A DNA stretch of 64,000 nt, taken from positions 44,231 to 108,230 of the IMG/VR virus record IMGVR_UViG_3300025096_000006; one strand, 5' to 3'. The DNA comes from a virus. Under the pieces are notes generated by a model. It saw only the letters and a program-made list of their open reading frames with translations, had not been told where the DNA came from and searched no databases. Positions 1-7,811 of the stretch are shown piece after piece. A program made the translations under genes and the position numbers. Within the stretch, counting starts at the first letter, position 1. The number at the start of each line of letters is the position of its first letter.

Positions 1-327
1 TTTTAGCAGATGCAGAGCTGGCAAGTTTAGCGCATCTACAATCGGCGTAAGCGCATCTTGGCGGCTGCTGTTTTTTAGATTGCCGTCATGGTTGCCCAAG
101 ATAATATATGTGGGCGCAATCGTCGCTAAGTTACGGAAGAAGTCAGAACACATCTCCACAAACTCTGGTGAGATTTGTGTTTTGGTGTGCGCGATGTCGC
201 CGCAGTGAACAATGTAGTCGACTTCTTGTTCTCGTAATGTTTCGTATAATTGCTCAAAAACAATTCTATACTCGTAATGATACTTCAAATTTTTGATATG
301 AGTATCGCTTATGTGTGCAAACTTCAA
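1..327 (-). CDS. gp47: SbcD/Mre11-type nuclease, gp47-like (partial)
   Basis: The N-terminal 109 residues of a calcineurin-like metallophosphoesterase; the rest runs off the left edge. Visible family motifs are FAHISDTHI near residue 3, HCGDIAHT near residue 44 and ILGNHDG near residue 79. These are the Asp-x-His, Gly-Asp and Gly-Asn-His-Asp metal-binding blocks of SbcD, Mre11 and T4 gp47. In T4 this protein works with the gp46 ATPase to resect DNA ends in recombination-dependent replication. The start is a TTG at 325-327, chosen because a strong GGAGGG ribosome binding site precedes it and no ATG fits. A near-consensus promoter lies about 35 bases upstream, so this gene and whatever follows it appear to be an independent transcription unit. 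The family is confident; the gp46 partner is outside the window. Confidence 0.88.
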   Translation of the reverse strand, partial: MKFAHISDTHIKNLKYHYEYRIVFEQLYETLREQEVDYIVHCGDIAHTKTQISPEFVEMCSDFFRNLATIAPTYIILGNHDGNLKNSSRQDALTPIVDALNLPALHLLK

Positions 328-360
328 GTTCCCTCCAGACGTAGTTATGCCGTTAGTATT

Positions 361-389
361 ATAATACCCTATGCGGGATCTGTTGTCAA
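361..389 (-). promoter_or_regulatory. sigma-70 promoter for the SbcD-like gene
   Basis: On the minus strand, TTGACA (384-389) and TATTAT (361-366) are separated by exactly 17 bases. The gene start lies about 35 bases beyond the -10 box. The surrounding CTTGACAAC is shared with the promoters at 57838-57866 and 62461-62489. Confidence 0.8.
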
Positions 390-396
390 GACTTTT

Positions 397-537
397 TTAT
401 AGAAAGAGTGCCCCGATCGCTCCATAAAGCATCATTCCCATAACAAACGCGCCCATTCCAAGAATCCCCAATATCTTTAAAAGCTCTAAATCGCTTATGC
501 CTTTCTTAAAAAGATATCGTGAGAGTTTTCTTAACAT
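397..537 (-). CDS. Small membrane protein, 46 aa
   Basis: An ATG-initiated 46-residue frame starting MLRKLSRYLFKKG. It has a basic N-terminus, then a hydrophobic stretch from about residue 21 to the end rich in Gly, Met, Leu and Ile (ILGILGMGAFVMGMM), consistent with one transmembrane helix. The ATG lies two bases after the stop of the upstream gene, so translation is probably coupled. The ribosome binding site is weak. No family is recognised. A holin or other membrane-perturbing role is possible from size and shape alone, but nothing shows it. It is the last gene before the promoter at 361-389. Confidence 0.6.
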   Translation of the reverse strand: MLRKLSRYLFKKGISDLELLKILGILGMGAFVMGMMLYGAIGALFL

Positions 538-539
538 TA

Positions 540-1055
540 TTATCTTCTTGACATACTCTTGCTATAGCCGCTACGGGCTGGTGCGCCTTCATATCCGCCG
601 GCGCGTTGACCAGATGGGGCAAGATTCCCTATTGCGTCAATCACCAGGGCGACTTTCTTGTCTATCCATTTGGGAGCGGTGACCATTAGATTTCCAATAG
701 TTTGAGTAATTGTGTTGGTGACTCCTTCAGCTTCGAGTGCATCACCTTTACTATCCCAGTAATCCTCAATATCTCCCATATTCATAGCTTGTTTCAGAGC
801 ATGTCCCATATTAGAATCCAGAAGCTCCGCAAAATCCGTTCCTTCTAAAGATGATGGTGTATAATTACCGTCTCTTATATCTGCCATATAGTGCTGAAGA
901 AATTTCATACCATCTCCACCCATCTCAAAATTGGTCCGATCGTCTCCTCTTGGTTTTCCCACCATGGTGCGCATCGTATCCATAAAACCTTCGTCTAGGC
1001 TTTTTTCAATCTCTTCTTTGATGATCTGCTTAAGTTGTTTCTTTGTGATTTTCAC
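540..1055 (-). CDS. KITK-tagged protein A, 171 aa
   Basis: The start is placed at GTG 1053-1055, preceded by AAGGA. A longer upstream reading has no support and would overlap the neighbouring gene. The first 15 residues read (M)KITKKQLKQIIKEE and match the N-terminus of the next gene upstream (1090-1371) except for one position. After this amphipathic, strongly basic helix the body is mixed: Gly-rich around residues 35-50 and a C-terminal tail rich in Gly, Ser and Arg. The function is unknown. The shared peptide followed by unrelated bodies suggests a targeting tag, perhaps for packaging into the head. That role is inference; the coding call is secure. Confidence 0.75.
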   Translation of the reverse strand: MKITKKQLKQIIKEEIEKSLDEGFMDTMRTMVGKPRGDDRTNFEMGGDGMKFLQHYMADIRDGNYTPSSLEGTDFAELLDSNMGHALKQAMNMGDIEDYWDSKGDALEAEGVTNTITQTIGNLMVTAPKWIDKKVALVIDAIGNLAPSGQRAGGYEGAPARSGYSKSMSRR

Positions 1056-1089
1056 TTCATTATTCCTTATGTCGCTAATCCATTCATAC

Positions 1090-1371
1090 TTAGTACTCTT
1101 CTTCTTCTCGATACAGAAGGGGTCCCTGCGGACTAAGCATCGTATCCCAGAATTGAGCCACATCACCGCGGTCTCCCTTGGTGTTAATAGCGTCCACTAT
1201 CATGTCATAAGCTTCTTTGCCTGAGAGCGCACCGGGGCCCATTGAATTCATGATCTCGCTGACTTCCTGCGCCATTTCCATAGCATCGCCACGTTCGCGG
1301 ATGCTTTCAATGCTGTAGGCATCATACTCTTCCTTGATAATCTGTTTAAGTTGTGATTTTGTGATTTTCAT
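1090..1371 (-). CDS. KITK-tagged protein B, 93 aa
   Basis: An ATG start, and an N-terminus MKITKSQLKQIIKEE almost identical to protein A (540-1055). Four of the 15 tag codons differ synonymously between the two genes and only one differs in amino acid (Lys/Ser), leaving aside the GTG/ATG start, so selection appears to hold the peptide. The remaining 78 residues are acidic and helical (AMEMAQEVSEIMNSMG) and end in a cluster of Glu before a C-terminal Tyr. There is no recognisable enzymatic motif. It lies between a hypothetical gene and protein A in the same operon. Confidence 0.75.
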   Translation of the reverse strand: MKITKSQLKQIIKEEYDAYSIESIRERGDAMEMAQEVSEIMNSMGPGALSGKEAYDMIVDAINTKGDRGDVAQFWDTMLSPQGPLLYREEEEY

Positions 1372-1390
1372 TCAGTTACTCCTGGGTCGA

Positions 1391-1801
1391 TTACCTGCGC
1401 TGAGTTTGTCGCACTTGTTTAACTGTGCCGCGTTCATCTTTAGGAACTCTCGGATTAACGAGCGCCACGAGGACTTTTCCCAAGGCGCGCATGTCTACTC
1501 CCATCGAAGTATCCATACCGGCTTTTTTTAAAATCTCGGATGTAACCTGCACGAAGGTGCCACCTTCCAGTTGAGCATTTTGACCAGATGCGTGCTGTAG
1601 AAAAACTTGAAATGGCTTTTGTGCTATGATTAGCTTCTGTACATTTTTAGGAACCATGAGGTTCGCCCGCTCCCCGTCAATAAACCAGACATTATTGGTA
1701 AATTTGGTGTATGCGTCCGCTCGGACCTCATCTAATCTTTCCTGTTTCTCGTCCATAAAATAACGAGGATCAATAAATTTTGTGTTTTTTCTTCTAGCCA
1801 T
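1391..1801 (-). CDS. Conserved-looking phage protein, 136 aa
   Basis: The ATG start is preceded by AAGGAGAACACC, a strong ribosome binding site. The protein begins MARRKNTKFIDPRYFMDEK and has a basic, Gln/Arg-rich tail (VKQVRQTQRR). The middle (LEGGTFVQVTSEILKKAG) is predicted mixed alpha/beta. No family is recognised. It begins 11 bases after the end of the primase and probably belongs to the same transcript. The coding assignment rests on start signal, length and operon position. Confidence 0.7.
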   Translation of the reverse strand: MARRKNTKFIDPRYFMDEKQERLDEVRADAYTKFTNNVWFIDGERANLMVPKNVQKLIIAQKPFQVFLQHASGQNAQLEGGTFVQVTSEILKKAGMDTSMGVDMRALGKVLVALVNPRVPKDERGTVKQVRQTQRR

Positions 1802-1811
1802 GGTGTTCTCC

Positions 1812-2750
1812 TTAGATAGCCGATAGCAAATCTAACAATAAATAGTTGTCTCTGTCGATAAAGGTTGCTTTTTGCTTTCTTTCCTCAAACACATCTTTTG
1901 GCATAGAGCCTACGTCTTCATAACCGCTTACATCTATCTTGTATAATTCCACATCATACTTTAACAAAGTCTTGATTATTTTCCGTTCTTTTTCTGCTGC
2001 ATCAGGATCCAAGGCGACATAGACTGGCGTGTCGTTGAAAACAATTTTTTTGATGAGCGAAGAATCAGTGCGTAACGTCGAACCCAATATTGGGACAGAA
2101 TTTCCTGCGTTGATTGCATCGAATACCCCCTCTACAAGAATCAGGTCTTCGTTCCAATTAACATACAATTCGTTAAACACGATGTTTTTGGAGGCACGTG
2201 GATTCTTGTATTTGTAAGTATCACCATTGTAACTTCTTGCCACAAAATAACTAACATTTCCGTCATCATTGAAAGAAGGCACAACAATTCTGTTACGGTA
2301 TTCTCCGCTAAAGCAGTATCCTATCTTCCATTTTAGAATCTCAGAATTAGTAATTCCGCGTGATTTCAAATAGTTGCGAGCATATATACCGGTCTTCGGT
2401 ATGTTGTCGTGGCAGAGACTTACGAATTCTTCCGGTAAATCAACTGTCTGTTCGTCTCTCTCCACGCTTCTCTCAGCAAAGAGATCATCAAATCTTTCCA
2501 GATCTTCCCTACCGAATATCGCGTCCCATTTCTGTAATTGAGTATAGGAACCAAAAGACCTAATAACACGCCTAACAGAGCGGCCCCGATAATCACAAAT
2601 CCAACACTTAAATACATTTTTATCAATGTTAACAGAAAGCTTAGATTTGTGGTGATTGCACTTCGGGCATTTGAAAAGAATTTCCGAACCATGATCATAG
2701 CCGCGCCCAAGCGCTTCATTCAGTATCTTCTTCGCTGCTACTTTGTTCAA
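1812..2750 (-). CDS. gp61: DNA primase, gp61/DnaG-like
   Basis: A 312-residue primase. The N-terminal zinc ribbon is visible as CPKC (C28, C31) and CWIC (C49, C52), as in CHC2/gp61 zinc-binding domains. A TOPRIM-type core follows: LILVEGVFDAI with E207, then VALDPDA with D248 and D250, the acidic pair expected for metal-dependent primer synthesis. The length is close to T4 gp61 (342 residues) and well below bacterial DnaG, so the helicase-binding domain of DnaG is absent. The best start is TTG at 2750, which overlaps the end of the resolvase gene by 35 bases. No ATG lies before the zinc ribbon. The partner helicase is not in the window. Confidence 0.9.
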   Translation of the reverse strand: MNKVAAKKILNEALGRGYDHGSEILFKCPKCNHHKSKLSVNIDKNVFKCWICDYRGRSVRRVIRSFGSYTQLQKWDAIFGREDLERFDDLFAERSVERDEQTVDLPEEFVSLCHDNIPKTGIYARNYLKSRGITNSEILKWKIGYCFSGEYRNRIVVPSFNDDGNVSYFVARSYNGDTYKYKNPRASKNIVFNELYVNWNEDLILVEGVFDAINAGNSVPILGSTLRTDSSLIKKIVFNDTPVYVALDPDAAEKERKIIKTLLKYDVELYKIDVSGYEDVGSMPKDVFEERKQKATFIDRDNYLLLDLLSAI

Positions 2751-3300
2751 TCGCCCACCCGGCTTTTGCTACCACAATTGCGTCAGCGCGGTCATACGAT
2801 TCAGGTTTCGGATTTCCATGCTTTGTATATTCTATCTTGAAAGCAGGTTCGTTGTCAAGTAAATATTGTAAAACAACCTGTTTTGCTTTTTGCCCTCTCG
2901 GAACTTTAATGCCGGCGTGCTTGCGTGCGGATGTGGCGGCGATATATTTCGGCTCCATCTCAAACATCTCATAGATTAGCCACGAAACAATACCGTTAAA
3001 GCGAGTAAGAGTTGAAAGTGTTTTGGCTGACGATTTACCGCCCATAAACATATGAAGAGATTGTTCAATATAAATATGGTTTATCTTGTTTTCTCTATCT
3101 TGATCTACTTCCATCCAGTGATCTTCTCTATCAAACTGATAGTTATCAAAGATTTTAAAAATTGCTTCTTTTATTCTTTCTGCTTTTTCAAATAAGTTTT
3201 TGTACTTGCGAAGATCTACTGAGTCGTAAAATACGATTTCGTCTTCGGCCACAACAGCAAAACCAGTTATACTGGTTGAAATATCTATTCCAAGAATCAT
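2716..3300 (-). CDS. RuvC-like Holliday junction resolvase
   Basis: A 194-residue RNase H-fold nuclease. Motifs in order are MILGIDISTSITGFA (D6), HIYIEQSLHMF (E79) and YDRADAIVVAKAG (D170, D173), matching the four carboxylates of RuvC-type resolvases. Its likely job is to cut branched replication and recombination intermediates before packaging, the role T4 gives to the unrelated gp49. It precedes and overlaps the primase, linking it to replication. The ATG start at 3300 sits just beyond a TATAAT-like sequence, but no convincing -35 was found. The nuclease fold is confident; strict junction specificity is inferred from the family. Confidence 0.87.
   Translation of the reverse strand: MILGIDISTSITGFAVVAEDEIVFYDSVDLRKYKNLFEKAERIKEAIFKIFDNYQFDREDHWMEVDQDRENKINHIYIEQSLHMFMGGKSSAKTLSTLTRFNGIVSWLIYEMFEMEPKYIAATSARKHAGIKVPRGQKAKQVVLQYLLDNEPAFKIEYTKHGNPKPESYDRADAIVVAKAGWAIEQSSSEEDTE
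2829..2858 (-). promoter_or_regulatory. Possible internal promoter before primase
   Basis: TTGACA (2853-2858) and TAGAAT (2829-2834) are separated by 18 bases inside the resolvase coding sequence. The flanking CTTGACAAC matches the other promoters in the window. The site encodes LLDNEP, so chance is possible. Confidence 0.35.
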
Positions 3301-3312
3301 ATTGTTATTATA

Positions 3313-5646
3313 CTATATGTCTAGTTTTAACTTAAATGTTAAATCTTGATCTTCTTTCTTGAGAATTGGGTTGGATAATGACGCAACACCAATTAAGTTC
3401 TTATTTTCATCATATATTCCAATTTTAGAAATATATACTTGCCTGTTAAAAGAAGCCGAATGCCCCTCAAAGCTAGAGCTAACAATATTTTTTATTCTTA
3501 ATTTAGGATTTTCCTGATATATGACTGACGAAGTTAGCTGCAAGCGATCTTGACCATATTCTATAGAAGTAACATTATTAGAATAATTGGTTTCGCCGCG
3601 ACGAGCATGCGCATGCATGGTCATAACCTGTGTCTCAGTTGTCCCTTCAAAAGATAAATCAAAGGACATAGATATGAATCTAGTGCCAGTGTTAGAGGTG
3701 CCTCCTCCTACTGTGCTTTGGGTTAGACCATCTTCTGCGCCGGCTCCAAAATATTTCCACTTTGGATAATCCCACTCTTCAGTATCTTTAATTAATGGCA
3801 TTGAACCGGTTGCTCCTAGCTGCCAATTGCCAGTCAATAGCAATATTCCTTCTTCATACAAAGCAACACCAGCCACACTACCGGAGCCCGTTTGAGCATC
3901 TGGTCCATCCATGGCTCCAGATACCTGAATAAGCTCTCCATTTTGTTTAAGATCTCTAAGTTCACCTATTAAAGTTCCAGTCACAAACATTTTTAATGAA
4001 AGCGATCCTGGTTTGATTTCCGAACCATAAAAGATAGACGGAATCATTATTGCATTAATTTGTTGGCGATCCTTGTCCCAACCAACATCTGTCCCTCCAT
4101 CTGCATATGCTGCTAAACTTGAACTAACTGCGTAATGCTCACTTCTTGTTCTATAAAGCTCCAATGAGTTTCGAAGCGCATGGTAGTGAGGGTGCACTGC
4201 GGTGCCTTTTGCGCACTCTACAGAAGTATCATCGCGGTATACCGTTTTGGCATCGTGAGCATCGCCATCGTCTTCATCGTGCGTTGGCAAGCGCTGTGCC
4301 GCATAATGTCCGCATTTTCCATCGGTAAAGGTAGAGCTTCCAGTCCAATATTCTCTGCTAATAGAAGCAGACATAGGATAGTTTCCATAAAATATGGTAC
4401 CATCTTCTATGGCGCGCCAGTTATCTAGTTGGCTACCAGTAAAAGCGCTTCTGAATATAGCTCTATCGCTGCTTTTTACTAGAAAAGGATAAATAAATTC
4501 ATTTGTAGTTTCGGCGTTAGCATCGGTAGTAGTAGCACCGGCAAAGGCAGTAGCAGTAATCCCTCCATTAACTCTTATATCCGATAAATTTCCATTTGTG
4601 ATAGCTGCGATCGTAGTATTGCCTGCAATGCCAGGAGTGACTTGAGTAACAGTCAATGTATCATTTGTAGCGGTATGTGTGCTAAGTACGGCAGTCAATT
4701 TTCCGCTGTGCCCGGCAGAACCCTCAATGGCTTCCTTAAACTTAGTCGCAATCTCTCCTTGATCACTGCATGCAGCAATATTAACGCGGATTGTTGTGCC
4801 GCTAACCACGGCACCATTTGCATAAGAGCCGCCATTTTGGAACGCATAAGTTCTTTCCGTTCCATCGCTAGAAGTTAGCGTAATTGAAGGAGGCGAGCCG
4901 TCATCAATACCACCAGAGCCGCCAACTGCATGATTTACAACTCTGATAGTGGCTGTGGAGCCTCCACCGGCGCCTTCAGCGGCTCCTCCAGTAAAAGCAG
5001 TAGCAGTAATGCCGGCATTTACCGTTATATCCGACGTATCACCGTTTGTCACAGCCGCAATTTCGGTGTTGCCAGCAATACCATCTGTTGCCTGAGTTAA
5101 GGTCATTGTATCATTTGTGGCAGTGACCGTACTTAAAACAACAGTAATCTTTCCATTATGCCCAGCGCTGCCTTCAATAGCTTCTTTAAATTTAGCTGCA
5201 ATTTCTCCTTGATCGCTGCATGCAGCAATATTGACACGAATTGTTGTACCGCTAACCACGGCGCCATTTGCATAAGAACCACCATTCTGAAATGCATAGG
5301 TTCTCTCTGTTCCGTCACTAGAAGTTAGTACGATAGAGGGCGGCGAACCATCATCAATACCGCCGGATCCTCCGACTGCATGATTTACAATTTTAATTGT
5401 AGCTGTTGCGCCCCCTGCATCAATATTGGCAGCATGTCGAACATAGCCAGTTCCTTTATCTATATTGTATTCATATAGACTAATATGTCCTGGACCTACA
5501 TTTCTAACATTGTGACTAAAGGCGCCAGACTGTTCAGCTCTCTGGTTGTAGTAAACAGTTCCGTCATAAATGAAAAACTCACTTTTTGGGTGAGCTTTCA
5601 TTGTGTTAATCAGAAGATCGTTTTCTCCAAACTTTTTAATAGACAT
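3313..5646 (-). CDS. Virion structural protein with tandem 150-aa repeats
   Basis: A 777-residue protein starting MSIKKFGENDLL. Residues 1-75 form a short N-terminal part. Two near-identical beta-rich modules follow with an exact 150-residue period (about 81-222 and 231-372), each containing SSDGTERTYAFQNGGSY and TATNDT, then TATAF. The C-terminal half shares the block IKPGSLSLKMF and the following Gly-rich ALYEEGILLLTG pattern with the next upstream gene (5662-6756), so the two are paralogues over that region. It is probably a tail-associated fibre or decoration protein, judged from its position at the end of the baseplate/tail block and its beta-rich repeats. No receptor-binding specificity can be read. 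It is the last structural gene before the replication genes. Confidence 0.7.
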   Translation of the reverse strand: MSIKKFGENDLLINTMKAHPKSEFFIYDGTVYYNQRAEQSGAFSHNVRNVGPGHISLYEYNIDKGTGYVRHAANIDAGGATATIKIVNHAVGGSGGIDDGSPPSIVLTSSDGTERTYAFQNGGSYANGAVVSGTTIRVNIAACSDQGEIAAKFKEAIEGSAGHNGKITVVLSTVTATNDTMTLTQATDGIAGNTEIAAVTNGDTSDITVNAGITATAFTGGAAEGAGGGSTATIRVVNHAVGGSGGIDDGSPPSITLTSSDGTERTYAFQNGGSYANGAVVSGTTIRVNIAACSDQGEIATKFKEAIEGSAGHSGKLTAVLSTHTATNDTLTVTQVTPGIAGNTTIAAITNGNLSDIRVNGGITATAFAGATTTDANAETTNEFIYPFLVKSSDRAIFRSAFTGSQLDNWRAIEDGTIFYGNYPMSASISREYWTGSSTFTDGKCGHYAAQRLPTHDEDDGDAHDAKTVYRDDTSVECAKGTAVHPHYHALRNSLELYRTRSEHYAVSSSLAAYADGGTDVGWDKDRQQINAIMIPSIFYGSEIKPGSLSLKMFVTGTLIGELRDLKQNGELIQVSGAMDGPDAQTGSGSVAGVALYEEGILLLTGNWQLGATGSMPLIKDTEEWDYPKWKYFGAGAEDGLTQSTVGGGTSNTGTRFISMSFDLSFEGTTETQVMTMHAHARRGETNYSNNVTSIEYGQDRLQLTSSVIYQENPKLRIKNIVSSSFEGHSASFNRQVYISKIGIYDENKNLIGVASLSNPILKKEDQDLTFKLKLDI
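4531..5406 (-). repeat. Two tandem copies of a 450-base module
   Basis: Copy 1 is about 4981-5406 and copy 2 about 4531-4956. The protein period is exactly 150 residues, with most differences conservative. The DNA copies differ at many synonymous sites, so the duplication is not very recent. Confidence 0.9.
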
Positions 5647-5661
5647 AGTTAGTGCATTTTT

Positions 5662-6756
5662 TTAGTAGTCTAATCTAACGCGAATTGTCATATCAACTTC
5701 AGGAGTTTTCTTGAGAGGTTCTGACAATTTCGCAACCGCTAGCAATTCGTTAGCAGCGCTATACAAGCCGACTGTTGTGATATACGATATCGGCGGATCA
5801 GAAGCCACACTTTTAACTCTCATTTTGCTGGCGGACACATATGTTGGATTAGTGCTGTAATTAAATTTATTGTGCGGAACTCTACAGAAATAAATTGTTG
5901 AGTTAATCTCAGTAGTATTCTGAAAAGAAACATTTACAAATCTAGCTCTGATGGCATCGCAGTTACCGGAAATAGAAGAGCCGGTAAATGAAGCGGATAC
6001 GCCATCAAGCTGTTTTCCATTGGTGGCGAGACTGCCACTAACAAACCTGGGGTTTCCATCCCATATTGACGAAGTAAGCGCCACCACACCAGCTTCATAA
6101 AAGATCACGCCATAACCTGTGCCATCTTTTGCAACATCGTTATATAAGACAGCCATCTTGCCGCCTTGAGTAGCAAGTGTTCCTTCTCCAGAAACAGTTC
6201 CGGACGGATCTGATAAGACAATCTTGCTTCCATTGGGGTATGCTGCGCCGGCATCACTATCAGAATTAGAGATCGGCCAAGAACCAGAGAACATCGTAAG
6301 ACTAAACGATCCAGGTTTGATCTGGTCTTTGTAAAGCAGACGACTAAAATTCAAGAAAACGCACGAATCCATAGATCCGGTGCCATCTAGTTTAAGATCG
6401 CTTTCAAATTTTCTAATTACACCAGAGCCGGTAACTCCAAGAAGCACCAAAGCTTCTTGATCGTACATATTTCGTTTCTTTGCATTTTGTGTGCTACTAG
6501 AAGCCGAAAAAGCTGAATCAACAGAATACCCAATAGATATATCAAGGATATGGTTTGCAGATGAGCTTAGATACGGATAGTCGTACACTGACTGAAACAT
6601 TCCGTGTGAATAATCCTTAATATTGAAGGACGTACCATCTGGACTATCATATGTTCCAGACACAATCGTACCGCTTAGAGGCAGAGACTCATGAAGTAAA
6701 GTTTTTGTAGTTGTAACATCCGTGCTAGGATTTAAAGGTTCATAATTTCGTGGCAT
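5662..6756 (-). CDS. Virion structural protein, 364 aa
   Basis: It begins MPRNYEPLNPSTDVTTTKTL. The N-terminal third is Ser/Thr-rich. The C-terminal two thirds carry YKDQIKPGSFSLTMFSG and GVIFYEAGVVALTSS, parallel to the C-terminal half of 3313-5646. Both proteins also end with a similar hydrophobic/basic pattern (EVDMTIRVRLDY here, DLTFKLKLDI there). They therefore look like paralogous tail-appendage subunits sharing an assembly domain, with the repeat modules only in the larger one. There are 22 bases between it and the preceding gene, with a GGAG-type ribosome binding site. The precise role is unknown. Confidence 0.68.
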   Translation of the reverse strand: MPRNYEPLNPSTDVTTTKTLLHESLPLSGTIVSGTYDSPDGTSFNIKDYSHGMFQSVYDYPYLSSSANHILDISIGYSVDSAFSASSSTQNAKKRNMYDQEALVLLGVTGSGVIRKFESDLKLDGTGSMDSCVFLNFSRLLYKDQIKPGSFSLTMFSGSWPISNSDSDAGAAYPNGSKIVLSDPSGTVSGEGTLATQGGKMAVLYNDVAKDGTGYGVIFYEAGVVALTSSIWDGNPRFVSGSLATNGKQLDGVSASFTGSSISGNCDAIRARFVNVSFQNTTEINSTIYFCRVPHNKFNYSTNPTYVSASKMRVKSVASDPPISYITTVGLYSAANELLAVAKLSEPLKKTPEVDMTIRVRLDY

Positions 6757-6778
6757 TTATTTTCTCCATGTCCATAAT

Positions 6779-7765
6779 TTAAGTACCGGCATATCTAATA
6801 ATTCTTACTGGTATTTGAATGCGTGCGGAAGTTGTAGTTCCCTCGCAATAAACCGTTGAATCGATATAATCATATTTTTTGCTTCCACCAAATAACGCTT
6901 CAGACTGAACTCCATAAAGCGCATATTTAGTGTCAGAAACTCCGGTTGAGGTTGATGTTAGTTCTTGTGGAATGTTAAGGTTTAGTGCAGTGGCTGAAGA
7001 TTTGCATCCTCGAATAGCCGTATACGAAGAAACATCAACTGACGCATGTTCTGTTATGTTATTTGGCACACAGTTAATTACGTGGGCACTATAATTTTTA
7101 ACTGCGAACGAAACAGATGTTGTTGATGACTGCATGAGGCTTCCAAAATTTACTTTAACTTTACCGGCATTAGTATTTGTAAATATTGCAGTCTTAGGTG
7201 GACCCATAACAGTATTTATAAAACGATGATCAGTAAAAACATACATACTCTTATCAAGCAAATTTGTATTAGCAAGATAAGTTCTTGAGTTTTCTAAAGT
7301 CTGTGCAATATCTGGACTGTCAATACCCATTTCAAGAATAACTTTTGTCGAGGTGGGTGAGCCAGCATTTAAGAAATAGTTGTCCGAACCAAAAGTCGAT
7401 TTAAGCTCATCAGCTGTTTCTTGATTAGCAGCAAGATAGTGAACGCTACCAGTCACTAGACTAGATTCATTTAGGTGCGGGTTTACTTTAACCTCTGGCA
7501 TATATAATAAATCGGTTCGTGCGTATGATGAAAGCCCATACGCGATACCAAGATCTGATGCCTCTTTGATTGGCGTCTGCAGAATCTCTAAGTCAAAGTA
7601 GGGACTGCCTGAAACGTGTGTTAGGTTGTATAGCTCATAATTTATCTCATCGTCTCCAAGTGCAAACTTAGTAACTCTAAATCTGCCTTGAGCCATCCTT
7701 TTTCTACCAGCGCTAGTTAGGATAGCATCTAAAATTATGTCGCCTGAATTGTCTAAAAAAGCCAT
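6779..7765 (-). CDS. Virion structural protein, 328 aa
   Basis: It starts MAFLDNSGDIILDAILTSAG and continues with GRFRVTKFALGDDEINYELY, a type of N-terminus I associate with structural proteins of marine T4-like phages (recollection, not a search). A related opening pattern, T..GR..M..G, occurs in 15635-17164 (LTTYGRYLMSIGK). The rest is beta-rich with Ser/Thr and ends ARIQIPVRIIRYAGT. It is preceded by GAGGAG. The intergenic segment before it contains a CTATTTAT element (7784-7791). It is probably a baseplate-proximal or fibre-attachment protein. Confidence 0.68.
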   Translation of the reverse strand: MAFLDNSGDIILDAILTSAGRKRMAQGRFRVTKFALGDDEINYELYNLTHVSGSPYFDLEILQTPIKEASDLGIAYGLSSYARTDLLYMPEVKVNPHLNESSLVTGSVHYLAANQETADELKSTFGSDNYFLNAGSPTSTKVILEMGIDSPDIAQTLENSRTYLANTNLLDKSMYVFTDHRFINTVMGPPKTAIFTNTNAGKVKVNFGSLMQSSTTSVSFAVKNYSAHVINCVPNNITEHASVDVSSYTAIRGCKSSATALNLNIPQELTSTSTGVSDTKYALYGVQSEALFGGSKKYDYIDSTVYCEGTTTSARIQIPVRIIRYAGT

Positions 7766-7783
7766 TTATTAACTCCTCTCTTG

Positions 7784-7791
7784 ATAAATAG
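7784..7791 (-). promoter_or_regulatory. CTATTTAT element, candidate late-promoter motif
   Basis: CTATTTAT on the coding strand lies 19-26 bases before the start of the 328-residue structural gene, in a 46-base intergenic gap. The same element occurs at 12798-12805, and ATATTTAT at 31112-31119, also in gaps between structural genes. The function is unproven. Confidence 0.25.
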
Positions 7792-7811
7792 TTGTATTTT
7801 TTTATCTTTCA

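Noticed and set aside
1056-1166. N-terminal extension of the KITK protein A
   Set aside because: It overlaps the end of protein B, lacks a ribosome binding site, and would bury the tag that is N-terminal in the neighbour.
3300-3330. TATAAT just before the resolvase start
   Set aside because: It is only a few bases from the ATG and no matching -35 box is present.
7212-7219. TATAAATA on the minus strand as T4-type late promoter (also at 60857-60864)
   Set aside because: These copies lie inside coding sequence and do not precede a gene start at a suitable distance.
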